NCBI GenBank assembly: GCA_913062745.1
Contig: CAJXXJ010000306.1
Span: 1 to 5,367 of the forward strand
Reading direction: 5' to 3'
Length of the DNA: 5,367 bases
Origin: an uncultured Phaeodactylibacter sp.
GTDB lineage: Bacteria; Bacteroidota; Bacteroidia; Chitinophagales; Saprospiraceae
Below the pieces are notes generated by a model. It was not told the DNA's origin, made no database searches, and saw only the letters and a program-made list of their open reading frames with translations. Positions 1 to 5,367 of the stretch are shown piece after piece (within the stretch, counting starts at the first letter, position 1; each line of letters begins with the position of its first letter). The position numbers and the translations under genes were made by a program.

Positions 1-1
1 G

Positions 2-1219
2 CTTTACCGGGTGGCCTGTAACGTGGTGGCCCTCAATGGGGGAGAACTCCCGGCCCGCAACATCGTCAATCAGCGGACTTCCAACTCCTATGTGGTTAAC
101 ATAGAAAGCGAGATCGACGAGGAACACCTGGAATACTTTCTGCAAAAGGAGTTTGAACGCCTGGCGCTCTACGTCGATTTTGAGTACGCCGTCTTTGACT
201 GCACGACCAACGAGATGGTCTATGGCAACTACTGCAGCTTCAGCCCGGAAGGCCCCTCTGAAGTCTCAGAACTGGGAAACTTGCCCAAAGACGATAAATT
301 CACCTACTACTTTAGTGTTAAGTTTCCGAGCCGCTCCAGCTACCTGTTTGGCAAGATGCAGCTGTCCATCTTTTTTTCGGCGGTGCTGCTGCTTGTGCTG
401 CTGTTCTTTGCGTACTCCATGTTTGTCATCCTGCGGCAAAAGCGGCTGTCCGAGCTGCAGAAGGATTTTATCAATAACATGACGCATGAGTTCAAAACTC
501 CCATTTCCACCATCAAGATAGCTGCTGACGTCTTCGCCGGCTCGCCGCAGGTGCAGGAAGACCACCGGCTGAGCCGTTATGCTGCCATTTTGAAAGAACA
601 AAATCAACGGCTGAACGGGCAGGTAGAAAAAGTGCTGCAGCTGGCTCGTATAGAGCAGGGGAATTTTGAGCTCAAGAAAGAGCCGCTGCCTTTGTCGGAA
701 ACCCTGCAGAGCATTGTAGAGGGCGCAGCCCTTCAGGTAGAGAAAACGGGAGGCCGCCTCAGGAGCCATATTGCTACCGGGGCAGCAGTAGTAGAGGCCG
801 ACCGCCTGCACTTTACCAATATTCTGTATAACTTGCTGGACAACGCTATAAAGTACTGCCGGGAAAAGCCCGATATTGATGTGGAAGCGGTGCTTAGTGA
901 CCAGGCAGCCCGCATTCGGATAAGCGACCGGGGCGTGGGCATCAGCAAAGAGCATCTGCACCGCGTTTTCAATAAGTTTTACCGGGTGCCAACCGGTAAT
1001 GTCCACAACGTGAAGGGCTTCGGCCTGGGGCTGTACTACGTCCGAAACATCTGCGAGGCCCACGGCTGGCAACTGAGCCTGCAGAGCGAGCCCGGGCAGG
1101 GGACTACAGTGGACATCACTATCCCGATGGCCAAACCCAGCTTGCTGCATCGGATGCGGTCCCTTGCCCGGCAGAATCCGGCGCGGCGGGCAGCGGCCTA
1201 TTTTTCCCAACTCTATTGA
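2..1219 (+). CDS. Sensor histidine kinase, 5'-truncated by the window edge
   Basis: This is a membrane-bound histidine kinase that would autophosphorylate and pass the phosphate to the response regulator encoded just downstream. The frame is open to the left edge (Leu-Tyr-Arg precede the GTG at 11), so the true start and probably a first membrane helix lie outside. Counting the GTG codon as residue 1, residues 1-115 look extracytoplasmic, with Cys64 and Cys75 as a possible disulfide. Residues 118-141 form a hydrophobic membrane helix ending in Arg/Lys. There is no HAMP domain: the helix runs straight into the dimerisation helix, with the H box NNMTHEFKTP (His159, codon 485-487). The ATPase domain shows an N box (LLDNAIKY, Asn278), a G1 box (DRGVGI, 306-311), an F box (FNKFYR) and a G2 box (GFGLGL, 336-341). 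All catalytic motifs look intact. The layout resembles the Bacteroides RprX type, but I do not assign that name. The signal sensed is unknown. Confidence 0.95.
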   Translation, partial: LYRVACNVVALNGGELPARNIVNQRTSNSYVVNIESEIDEEHLEYFLQKEFERLALYVDFEYAVFDCTTNEMVYGNYCSFSPEGPSEVSELGNLPKDDKFTYYFSVKFPSRSSYLFGKMQLSIFFSAVLLLVLLFFAYSMFVILRQKRLSELQKDFINNMTHEFKTPISTIKIAADVFAGSPQVQEDHRLSRYAAILKEQNQRLNGQVEKVLQLARIEQGNFELKKEPLPLSETLQSIVEGAALQVEKTGGRLRSHIATGAAVVEADRLHFTNILYNLLDNAIKYCREKPDIDVEAVLSDQAARIRISDRGVGISKEHLHRVFNKFYRVPTGNVHNVKGFGLGLYYVRNICEAHGWQLSLQSEPGQGTTVDITIPMAKPSLLHRMRSLARQNPARRAAAYFSQLY

Positions 1220-1240
1220 CAGAACACGCAAGAAAAGCCC

Positions 1241-1927
1241 ATGAAAGCACATATTCTTTACGTATAGGATGACGAAAGCCTGAGCTTTGTCACCAAAGAT
1301 AACCTGGAACTGCAGGGGTACACCATCACGCACTGCAGCAGCGGGGATGAAGCGCTCCGGCTTATCGGAGGGCCGCCCCATTTCGACCTCTTTATTCTCG
1401 ATGTCATGCTGCCGGACACCGATGGCTATACGATCGCAGCGGAAATCCGCCGGCACGACAAGCAGACGCCCATCCTCTTCCTGACAGCCAAATCGCTGAA
1501 GGAAGACCGCCTCCACGGGTTGCGCCTCGGGGCGGACGACTATATCACCAAGCCTTTCAGTATAGAGGAGTTGATCCTGAAGGTAGAGGTATTCCTGCGG
1601 CGCAGCAGCATCAGCACGCCACAGCCACAGGACCATTTCAAGATTGGCAAGTTTGAATTTGACTACAAGAACCTGCAGCTGCGGGAGGGCAGTGAAAGCC
1701 GCCGGCTTACGCAAAAGGAAGCGGATCTGCTGCGGGTATTCAGCCAGCACAAAAATGAGGTTATCCGCCGCTCAGACATCCTCAAGCGGCTATGGGGTGA
1801 GGACGATTACTTTCTCGGCCGCAGCCTTGACGTTTTCATCTCGCGATTGCGTAAATATCTGCGCTCCGACGAGCAGCTCAAGATAGAGAACATTCACGGA
1901 GTAGGCTTCCGCCTAAAGGAGGAGTAA
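1241..1927 (+). pseudogene. OmpR-family response regulator interrupted by an in-frame amber codon at codon 9
   Basis: Read from the ATG at 1241, the frame encodes a 228-codon two-domain regulator. That is the normal OmpR-family length, but codon 9 (1265-1267) is TAG. It lies in ILYV-stop-DDE, where family members have Glu-Asp-Asp, so a single G-to-T change of GAG explains it. The rest is well conserved. The receiver has Asp10/Asp11, phospho-acceptor Asp54 (codon 1400-1402, ILDVMLPD), Thr82, Tyr101 and Lys104-Pro105. The winged-helix domain (about 133-228) has LTQKEADLL, a recognition-helix region around 195-207 (SLDVFISRLRKYL) and the wing motif IHGVGFRL. The gene starts 21 bases after the kinase stop, as expected for a cognate pair. 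No ATG, GTG or TTG occurs in frame between the stop and the ATG at 1406, which falls two codons after Asp54, so a restart there would lose the phosphorylation site. Either the gene is recently inactivated or suppressed, or the stop is a sequence error; I cannot tell which. Confidence 0.9.
1265..1267 (+). other. In-frame TAG within the response regulator receiver domain
   Basis: The codon order from 1241 is ATG AAA GCA CAT ATT CTT TAC, then GTA TAG GAT GAC. The same frame continues without another stop to TAA at 1925-1927. The stop replaces the first acidic residue of the Mg-binding pocket. The barrel gene in this window itself ends in TAG, and other genes here end in TGA and TAA, which argues against a genome-wide reassignment of TAG. 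Confidence 0.95.
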
Positions 1928-1937
1928 AACAGCCTAC
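1901..1937. repeat. Inverted repeat spanning the convergent gene ends
   Basis: GTAGGCT at 1901-1907 is perfectly complementary to AGCCTAC at 1931-1937, with 23 bases between. It covers the last codons of the response regulator, the 6-base gap and the stop codon of the convergent barrel gene. A smaller alternative hairpin, TAGGC-TTCC-GCCTA (1902-1915), uses the same left arm, so the two structures exclude each other. No T-run follows on either strand, so it is not a standard intrinsic terminator. It is the only structure seen that could help end transcription from both sides. Confidence 0.4.
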
Positions 1938-3481
1938 CGGATACGAACCCGGGTGCCAAATAGCAAAGACAGGGAGTTGATCCGGTCATTGTTGGGCCCC
2001 AGCCCGTCGATATTCTTAAAGTAATAGAAAGAATGCTGATACACCGGCTGTGCGAATAGGCTCCAACGCTCCGTCATATGCCGCTCTACGCCAAATCCGA
2101 AATTAGCAGTCAGGTAGGCATTATCATCAAAGGAGCCCCCTTCGAACCAGCCCACGCCATTTTGCCGGATGCGGTCGATCGCCTTCTCCGCGCCGTCTGA
2201 TTCCGGTGGTGCAGGCATAACAGGCATGAAGTTGAATTCCGGAGCATTGGCAGTGTAGTAATTAGTCTGAAAGGCCACCTGTACCGAGCCGCCGCCGAGC
2301 AGGTATACCCGCCAGCGGTTGCGCTGCACGAAATCGTAACGCAGATGGATCGGCACGTTGATCATATTCAGCTCGGTGGTCCTCAGCTCGTCCCCTTCAA
2401 AGCCGCGCCCGAGGCTGCCCTGCACATACACCAGCCCCACGGGATACTGCCGGGCAGCGTAGATAGCGCCCGTACCCAGTTCGATGCGGCCAAAGTCAAA
2501 GCCCAGCGACAAACCGCCGCCGTACCCGAGGGCCGCCCGTTCAAAACTTTCGCTCAGCCGGCTGCTCTCGCTCGCCGGCACTATGATATGATTGTACTCT
2601 CCGCTGCCAAACATGCCCAGGCGGATGATGCTCTTGCTGCGGTTGGGCCGGATTTGCCCGGCTTCGCCCAGGCCCTGCGGGCCAAGTTCGGGATAGTGGT
2701 CCCTGCCCGGAATCGGCAGCAAAGCGGCCAGGGCACCTTCATGAGCAGCCGCCGGTTTGCTTTCGGAAGCAGCACCGTTCTGAATGCGCTCATTCAGGCC
2801 GGCGGGCAACTGTGCCGTCGCATTAGATTCTGCCAACGGGGCAAATTTGCGGCCGTTTAGCGGCGAAAGCGGGTTCAGCGCGGCCTTGGCATAGGCTTCA
2901 CCGGGTGGCGGTGGAGGCAGTACGCTGCCAAGGTTGGGGCCAGCCGGCGCGCCTACGGAGGCGGTATATGTTTCAGTGTCTGTCCCGTCAGGTGCTGCTG
3001 CGGTTTCCGGATTAGCCGACTGCCCGTTCAGGGGCTGCCCAGCCTGTTCGGCTGCGCTCCGGTTCTCATCAGATGAAGGGGGCAATTCTGTGCCCGGGGC
3101 TACAGCCTGCGGCCCTCTGTAGCTGCCTTCCGGCAAATACTGCCAGAGTGCCAGAAAGAGCAGCAGAAATACCAGAAGCTCCAGCGCTTTGAAGCGGAGT
3201 ACGTAAGCCGGCCAGGAAAACGCCCGGTTGAGCTGATGCTCCATACGGTCCCAGTGCTCCGGGCGGTAGGGTACCTCGTAGCCGTGCATTTTACCGGAGA
3301 GCGCAGTATCCAGCTCCCTCAGGTTGGCATCGGGGGTGCCGGCTTCCACCTCCTCCTCCAGTGCGCCTTCGTCGAGCCGCTCGGCAAAGCGGCCCCAGTG
3401 CTCTGCCCGGAAAGGGGCCTGTAGCTCACTGAGCCGATCCCGGAAGATCTCGTCGAACTTTTCTGTCTCTCGTTTATCCAT
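1934..3481 (-). CDS. Predicted trans-envelope sigma-factor partner: cytoplasmic repeat domain, one membrane helix, Pro/Ala linker, outer-membrane beta-barrel
   Basis: This is a 515-residue protein encoded 3 bases downstream of the ECF sigma gene and probably translationally coupled to it. Residues 1-91 are charged, with no signal peptide, and hold two copies of P-[FY]-R-x-E-H-W-x-R-x4-L (Pro23-Leu36 and Pro71-Leu84), exactly 48 residues apart. Residues 94-113 are a clear hydrophobic helix (LLVFLLLFLALW). Residues 117-283 are a low-complexity Pro/Ala/Gly/Asn-rich stretch with five prolines at 189-193. Residues 284-515 alternate polar and hydrophobic/aromatic residues, are Gly/Tyr-rich, and end in NSLSLLFGTRVRIR, typical of small Bacteroidota outer-membrane barrels (PorT/OmpA-like). 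What is seen is this domain order. What is inferred is that the N-terminus sits in the cytoplasm and acts on the neighbouring sigma factor, in the manner of an anti-sigma factor, while the C-terminus sits in the outer membrane. No zinc-binding anti-sigma motif (HxxxCxxC) is visible. The start is the first ATG after the sigma stop. The protein could instead be a structural envelope protein. Confidence 0.85.
   Translation of the reverse strand: MDKRETEKFDEIFRDRLSELQAPFRAEHWGRFAERLDEGALEEEVEAGTPDANLRELDTALSGKMHGYEVPYRPEHWDRMEHQLNRAFSWPAYVLRFKALELLVFLLLFLALWQYLPEGSYRGPQAVAPGTELPPSSDENRSAAEQAGQPLNGQSANPETAAAPDGTDTETYTASVGAPAGPNLGSVLPPPPPGEAYAKAALNPLSPLNGRKFAPLAESNATAQLPAGLNERIQNGAASESKPAAAHEGALAALLPIPGRDHYPELGPQGLGEAGQIRPNRSKSIIRLGMFGSGEYNHIIVPASESSRLSESFERAALGYGGGLSLGFDFGRIELGTGAIYAARQYPVGLVYVQGSLGRGFEGDELRTTELNMINVPIHLRYDFVQRNRWRVYLLGGGSVQVAFQTNYYTANAPEFNFMPVMPAPPESDGAEKAIDRIRQNGVGWFEGGSFDDNAYLTANFGFGVERHMTERWSLFAQPVYQHSFYYFKNIDGLGPNNDRINSLSLLFGTRVRIR
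3230..3457 (-). repeat. Duplicated cytoplasmic motif (48-residue period) in the barrel protein
   Basis: Residues 9-36 and 57-84 of the protein align without gaps at a spacing of 48. Pro-aromatic-Arg, Glu-His-Trp, Arg and a final Leu are shared, and each copy is preceded by a hydrophobic/charged helix-like segment. Conservation of His-Trp in both copies suggests a folded or binding unit rather than low-complexity sequence. I recall single copies of similar segments in other Bacteroidota envelope proteins near sigma genes, but I could not check this. Confidence 0.7.
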
Positions 3482-3484
3482 AAT

Positions 3485-4033
3485 TTACATCCTGGCGCTT
3501 AATATGTCTTTAAGTTTTAATCTTGCTTTTACCAGATTGGAGCGCGAAGTACTCTCCGTAATATCGAGCATGTCTGCAATTTCCCGGTGAGCGTAGCCTT
3601 CGATGACGTACAGGTTGAAGACAGCGCGGTAGGCCGGCGTCAGCTCCTGAATGGCTGCCAGTATCTCCTGCTCGGAACACTGGCTGATGGCATCAGCATC
3701 GTTGGAGCTCAGGTCATAAGCCTGCTCAATGTCCTCTGTGCGGCGGCGGGTGTTTTTCCGGTAGTAATCAATCGAAGTATTGACCATGATCCGCCGAATC
3801 CAGGCGCTGAGCGAAGTGCCGGGCTGATACTTGCTGATATGGCGAAACACCTTGATGAAGCCTTCGTGCAGGATATCCAGCGCTTCTTCTTCATCATTGG
3901 CATAGCGCAGGCATACGCCCATCATCTTGCTGTAGTACGTTTCGTACAGCACCTTTTGGGCCCATCTCTCCCGGCGGACGCAGGCCTTGATCAGTCCTTT
4001 TTCTTCGTGCTCTAAGGGCAAAGCGATATTCAT
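3485..4033 (-). CDS. ECF-type RNA polymerase sigma factor
   Basis: This is a 182-residue sigma-70 family protein of the small two-domain (ECF) class, which directs RNA polymerase to specific promoters in response to an envelope or other signal. Region 2 is at about residues 29-95, with YSKMMGVCLRYANDEEEALD for core binding and WIRRIMVNTSIDYYRK for promoter melting and -10 recognition. A variable linker (about 96-122, rich in Arg then acidic/Ser) follows. Region 4 at 124-178 carries the helix-turn-helix (AHREIADMLDITESTSRSNL) for -35 recognition. Its length is normal for the class. The start ATG has no Shine-Dalgarno site, as is usual in Bacteroidota. The next gene begins 3 bases after the stop, forming a two-gene unit with a membrane protein that probably controls it. 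Target promoters are unknown; autoregulation is possible because a tandem repeat lies just upstream. Confidence 0.95.
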   Translation of the reverse strand: MNIALPLEHEEKGLIKACVRRERWAQKVLYETYYSKMMGVCLRYANDEEEALDILHEGFIKVFRHISKYQPGTSLSAWIRRIMVNTSIDYYRKNTRRRTEDIEQAYDLSSNDADAISQCSEQEILAAIQELTPAYRAVFNLYVIEGYAHREIADMLDITESTSRSNLVKARLKLKDILSARM

Positions 4034-4043
4034 GTACGTTCTG

Positions 4044-4063
4044 TTAGCCCAAATTAGCCCAAT
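4044..4063. repeat. Tandem 10-bp direct repeat upstream of the sigma gene
   Basis: TTAGCCCAAA (4044-4053) is followed directly by TTAGCCCAAT (4054-4063): nine of ten bases match, at a spacing of one helical turn. The repeat ends 11 bases before the sigma start codon on the minus strand, so it would overlap the promoter or the start of the mRNA. It could be an operator where two protein subunits bind the same face of the helix. That role is inference. Confidence 0.6.
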
Positions 4064-4079
4064 TCGAGTATAATTACAA
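4050..4079 (-). promoter_or_regulatory. Weak candidate promoter of the sigma/barrel unit
   Basis: On the minus strand, TTG (4079-4077), a 20-base spacer and TAATTTG (4056-4050) resemble the Bacteroidota housekeeping pattern of TTTG near -33 and TAnnTTTG near -7, but the -7 box is one base short. The box overlaps the tandem repeat and would give a leader of only about 10 bases. An ECF-type promoter that I cannot recognise is equally possible. Confidence 0.2.
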
Positions 4080-4086
4080 CCGGGGG

Positions 4087-4100
4087 CGGTAATCCTACCG
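4087..4100. repeat. Short perfect dyad in the divergent intergenic region
   Basis: CGGTA-ATCC-TACCG is a perfect 5-bp inverted repeat with a 4-base centre. It lies 54 bases upstream of the sigma start and 167 bases upstream of parC. It could be a small operator, but dyads of this size also arise by chance. Confidence 0.3.
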
Positions 4101-4192
4101 TGTATTAAAACGTCCGCTTCATACTTTCCGCTGCTTTTGGGGGCAAAAAAAGCCGGTGGCCAAACTACCTACAATTTGGTTGTTTGATCGGT

Positions 4193-4219
4193 TTTTAAAA
4201 ATTTTCTGTTTTAAAAATT
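4193..4219. repeat. Two 11-bp AT-only direct repeats inside the inverted repeat
   Basis: TTTTAAAAATT occurs at 4193-4203 and again at 4209-4219, a period of 16 bases, separated by TTCTG. The first copy is part of a 10-bp palindrome, TTTTTAAAAA (4192-4201). They sit just upstream of the parC -7 box, where they could act as a bent or easily melted promoter element. Confidence 0.6.
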
Positions 4220-4240
4220 AGCAATATTTTTGTACTTTTG
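4205..4240 (+). promoter_or_regulatory. Candidate parC promoter (Bacteroidota type)
   Basis: TACTTTTG at 4233-4240 is an exact match to the TAnnTTTG -7 box of Bacteroidota. An upstream -33 element is poor: TCTG at 4205-4208 is the nearest fit, with a 24-base spacer. Transcription would begin near 4246, giving a leader of about 20 bases before the ATG at 4267. Confidence 0.6.
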
Positions 4241-4266
4241 GCGATCAAACTCCAACCAAGACAAGC

Positions 4267-5367
4267 ATGAGCGAAAACGGAGCGGACAAGAATGGACAGC
4301 CTTCGGTAATTAACCTGAAAGGCATGTACGAGGACTACTTTCTCGACTATGCCTCCTACGTGATACTGGAGCGGGCGGTGCCGAGCATAGGCGACGGGCT
4401 TAAGCCGGTGCAGCGCCGGATACTGCACGCTATGCGCGAAATGCACGACGGCCGCTACCACAAAGTAGCCAATATCATCGGGCAGACGATGCAGTACCAC
4501 CCGCACGGCGATGCTGCTATTGGAGATGCCCTTGTAAACCTCGGCCAGAAGGATCTGCTCATTGACCCACAGGGCAACTGGGGCGATGTGCGCACCGGAG
4601 ACAGCGCGGCGGCTTCCCGCTATATCGAGGCCCGCCTGACCAAATTTGCCCTCGATGTGGCCTTCAACCCGCAGACTACCGAGTGGCAGCTGAGCTACGA
4701 CGGGCGCAAAAAGGAACCCATCGACCTGCCCATGAAATTTCCGCTTCTGCTTGCACAGGGAGCAGACGGCATCGCAGTGGGCTTGTCTACAAAGATTCTC
4801 CCCCATAACTTCATTGAGCTGATCAAGGCCTCCATCAAACTGCTGCAGGGCAAGCGGGTAAAAATTTACCCGGATTTTCAGACGGGTGGCCTGGTTGACG
4901 TTTCCGATTACAACGATGGCAAACGCGGCGGCAGAGTCAAAGTACGGGCCCCAATCGAAATTGTGGACAAAAGCACGCTGGCGATCCGCGAACTGCCCTA
5001 CGGCGTCACCACGCAGAGCCTGATCGACAGCATCCTGAAGGCGAATGACAAGGGTAAGATTAAAATCAAGCGGGTGATGGACAACACCGCCGAGCATGTG
5101 GAAATACTGGTGGAGCTGGGCAGCGGCGTATCCCCCGACCTTACTATGGATGCGCTCTACGCCTTTACCAACTGCGAAGTGTCCCTCTCCCCGAATGCCT
5201 GTGTCATCATCGAGGACCGGCCGTACTTCCTGACGGTAAGCGAAATCCTGGAAAGCTGCACCGAGAGCACCAAGGACTTGCTGCGGCAGGAGCTGGAAAT
5301 ACGCAAACACGAGCTGCAGGAGAAATTGCACTTTGCCAGCCTGGAAAAGATTTTCATCGAAAAGCGC
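4267..5367 (+). CDS. parC: DNA topoisomerase IV subunit A, 3'-truncated by the window edge
   Basis: This is the DNA-breaking and rejoining subunit of a type IIA topoisomerase, which with ParE unlinks daughter chromosomes and relaxes supercoils. The 367 residues present cover the winged-helix and tower regions, up to the start of the coiled-coil (LRQELEIRKHELQEKL). Key motifs are GLKPVQRRIL (44-53), YHPHGD (77-82) and SRYIEARL (117-124), with catalytic Tyr119 (codon 4621-4623) next to Arg118. The IGDALVNLGQKDLLID stretch and the RYIEARL form, together with the style of the N-terminus, favour ParC of Bacteroidota over GyrA. GyrA's diagnostic C-terminal box lies outside the window, so GyrA is a less likely alternative. 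The start is the first ATG after the TACTTTTG box, with about 20 residues before the conserved YEDYFLDYASYVI. The gene is divergent from the sigma unit and seems independently transcribed. The residue matching E. coli GyrA Ser83 is Ala83. Confidence 0.93.
   Translation, partial: MSENGADKNGQPSVINLKGMYEDYFLDYASYVILERAVPSIGDGLKPVQRRILHAMREMHDGRYHKVANIIGQTMQYHPHGDAAIGDALVNLGQKDLLIDPQGNWGDVRTGDSAAASRYIEARLTKFALDVAFNPQTTEWQLSYDGRKKEPIDLPMKFPLLLAQGADGIAVGLSTKILPHNFIELIKASIKLLQGKRVKIYPDFQTGGLVDVSDYNDGKRGGRVKVRAPIEIVDKSTLAIRELPYGVTTQSLIDSILKANDKGKIKIKRVMDNTAEHVEILVELGSGVSPDLTMDALYAFTNCEVSLSPNACVIIEDRPYFLTVSEILESCTESTKDLLRQELEIRKHELQEKLHFASLEKIFIEKR

Larger units (their letters stand above)
4176..4259. 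repeat. Large interrupted inverted repeat enclosing the parC promoter
   Basis: The left arm TTGGTTGTTTGATCG (4176-4190) pairs completely with 4242-4259 (CGATCAAA, a CTC bulge, then CAACCAA). This gives 15 paired bases with one 3-base bulge. The 51 bases between the arms are extremely AT-rich and contain the parC -7 box, which ends 2 bases before the right arm. The right arm therefore covers the expected transcription start and the left arm lies about 70 bases upstream of it. It may be a paired binding site for a looping regulator or a cruciform-forming element; neither is shown. Confidence 0.65.

Noticed and set aside
1265..1267. Reassignment of TAG to an amino acid in this genome.
   Set aside because: The barrel gene at 1934-3481 uses TAG as its natural stop straight after a typical barrel C-terminus, and no other in-frame TAG is seen in the other genes.
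266..1750. Long minus-strand open frame (494 codons) antisense to the kinase and regulator genes.
   Set aside because: Its product has no recognisable domain and is poor in pattern. The plus strand encodes clear kinase and receiver motifs across the same bases, so it is a by-product of GC-rich codon use.
1406..1927. Treating the ATG at 1406 as the real start of a shorter regulator.
   Set aside because: It would begin two codons after phospho-acceptor Asp54 and lose half of the receiver fold, while the upstream codons from 1241 are well-conserved receiver sequence. The interrupted full-length gene is the better reading.
2345..2860. Plus-strand open frame (171 codons) inside the barrel gene.
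   Set aside because: It is the opposite strand of the conserved barrel and linker coding sequence, with no start context or domain of its own.
4133..4153. GCTTTT-N9-AAAAGC inverted repeat as a terminator or operator.
   Set aside because: The stem is short and mostly A-T. It lies between divergent genes where no terminator is expected, and a chance match in A/T runs explains it.
4195..5331. Minus-strand open frame (378 codons) antisense to parC.
   Set aside because: parC on the plus strand carries unmistakable topoisomerase motifs. The antisense product is featureless and its end runs into the AT-rich parC promoter.

Overview
The window looks like a chromosomal segment of a member of the Bacteroidota with fairly GC-rich coding DNA, plausibly a Saprospiria/Lewinella-like lineage. 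This rests on three things: the topoisomerase IV subunit A protein reads like the Bacteroidota form; an ECF sigma gene is followed by a membrane-anchored outer-membrane beta-barrel protein; and a TAnnTTTG promoter box is present while purine-rich Shine-Dalgarno sites are absent. The lineage call is inference from protein style, not from a search.

Layout. Positions 2-1219 (+) hold the 3' part of a sensor histidine kinase gene whose start lies left of the window. After 21 bases comes its partner, an OmpR-type response regulator (1241-1927, +). Its ninth codon is an in-frame TAG at 1265-1267, exactly where the conserved Glu of the receiver's acidic pocket should be, so the regulator is a nonsense-interrupted gene as it stands. 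Facing it, with 6 bases between the two stop codons, is a two-gene minus-strand unit: an ECF sigma factor (4033-3485), then, 3 bases later, a 515-residue protein (3481-1934). That protein joins a cytoplasmic segment with a duplicated P-[FY]-R-x-E-H-W-x-R motif, one inner-membrane helix, a Pro/Ala-rich linker and a C-terminal beta-barrel domain. The 233-base divergent intergenic region (4034-4266) separates this unit from parC (4267 to the right edge, +), which is cut by the window end.

How the parts relate. The kinase and regulator would form one signalling pair, now apparently broken or carrying a sequence error. The sigma factor and barrel protein are very likely translationally coupled, and the barrel protein is the obvious candidate to hold or report to the sigma factor: one polypeptide could link the outer membrane to transcription. 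parC is a housekeeping gene on its own promoter.

The most notable points are (1) the amber codon in the regulator, (2) the predicted trans-envelope sigma partner with its repeated cytoplasmic motif, and (3) a large interrupted inverted repeat with internal AT-rich direct repeats around the parC promoter, plus a 10-bp tandem repeat just upstream of the sigma gene.
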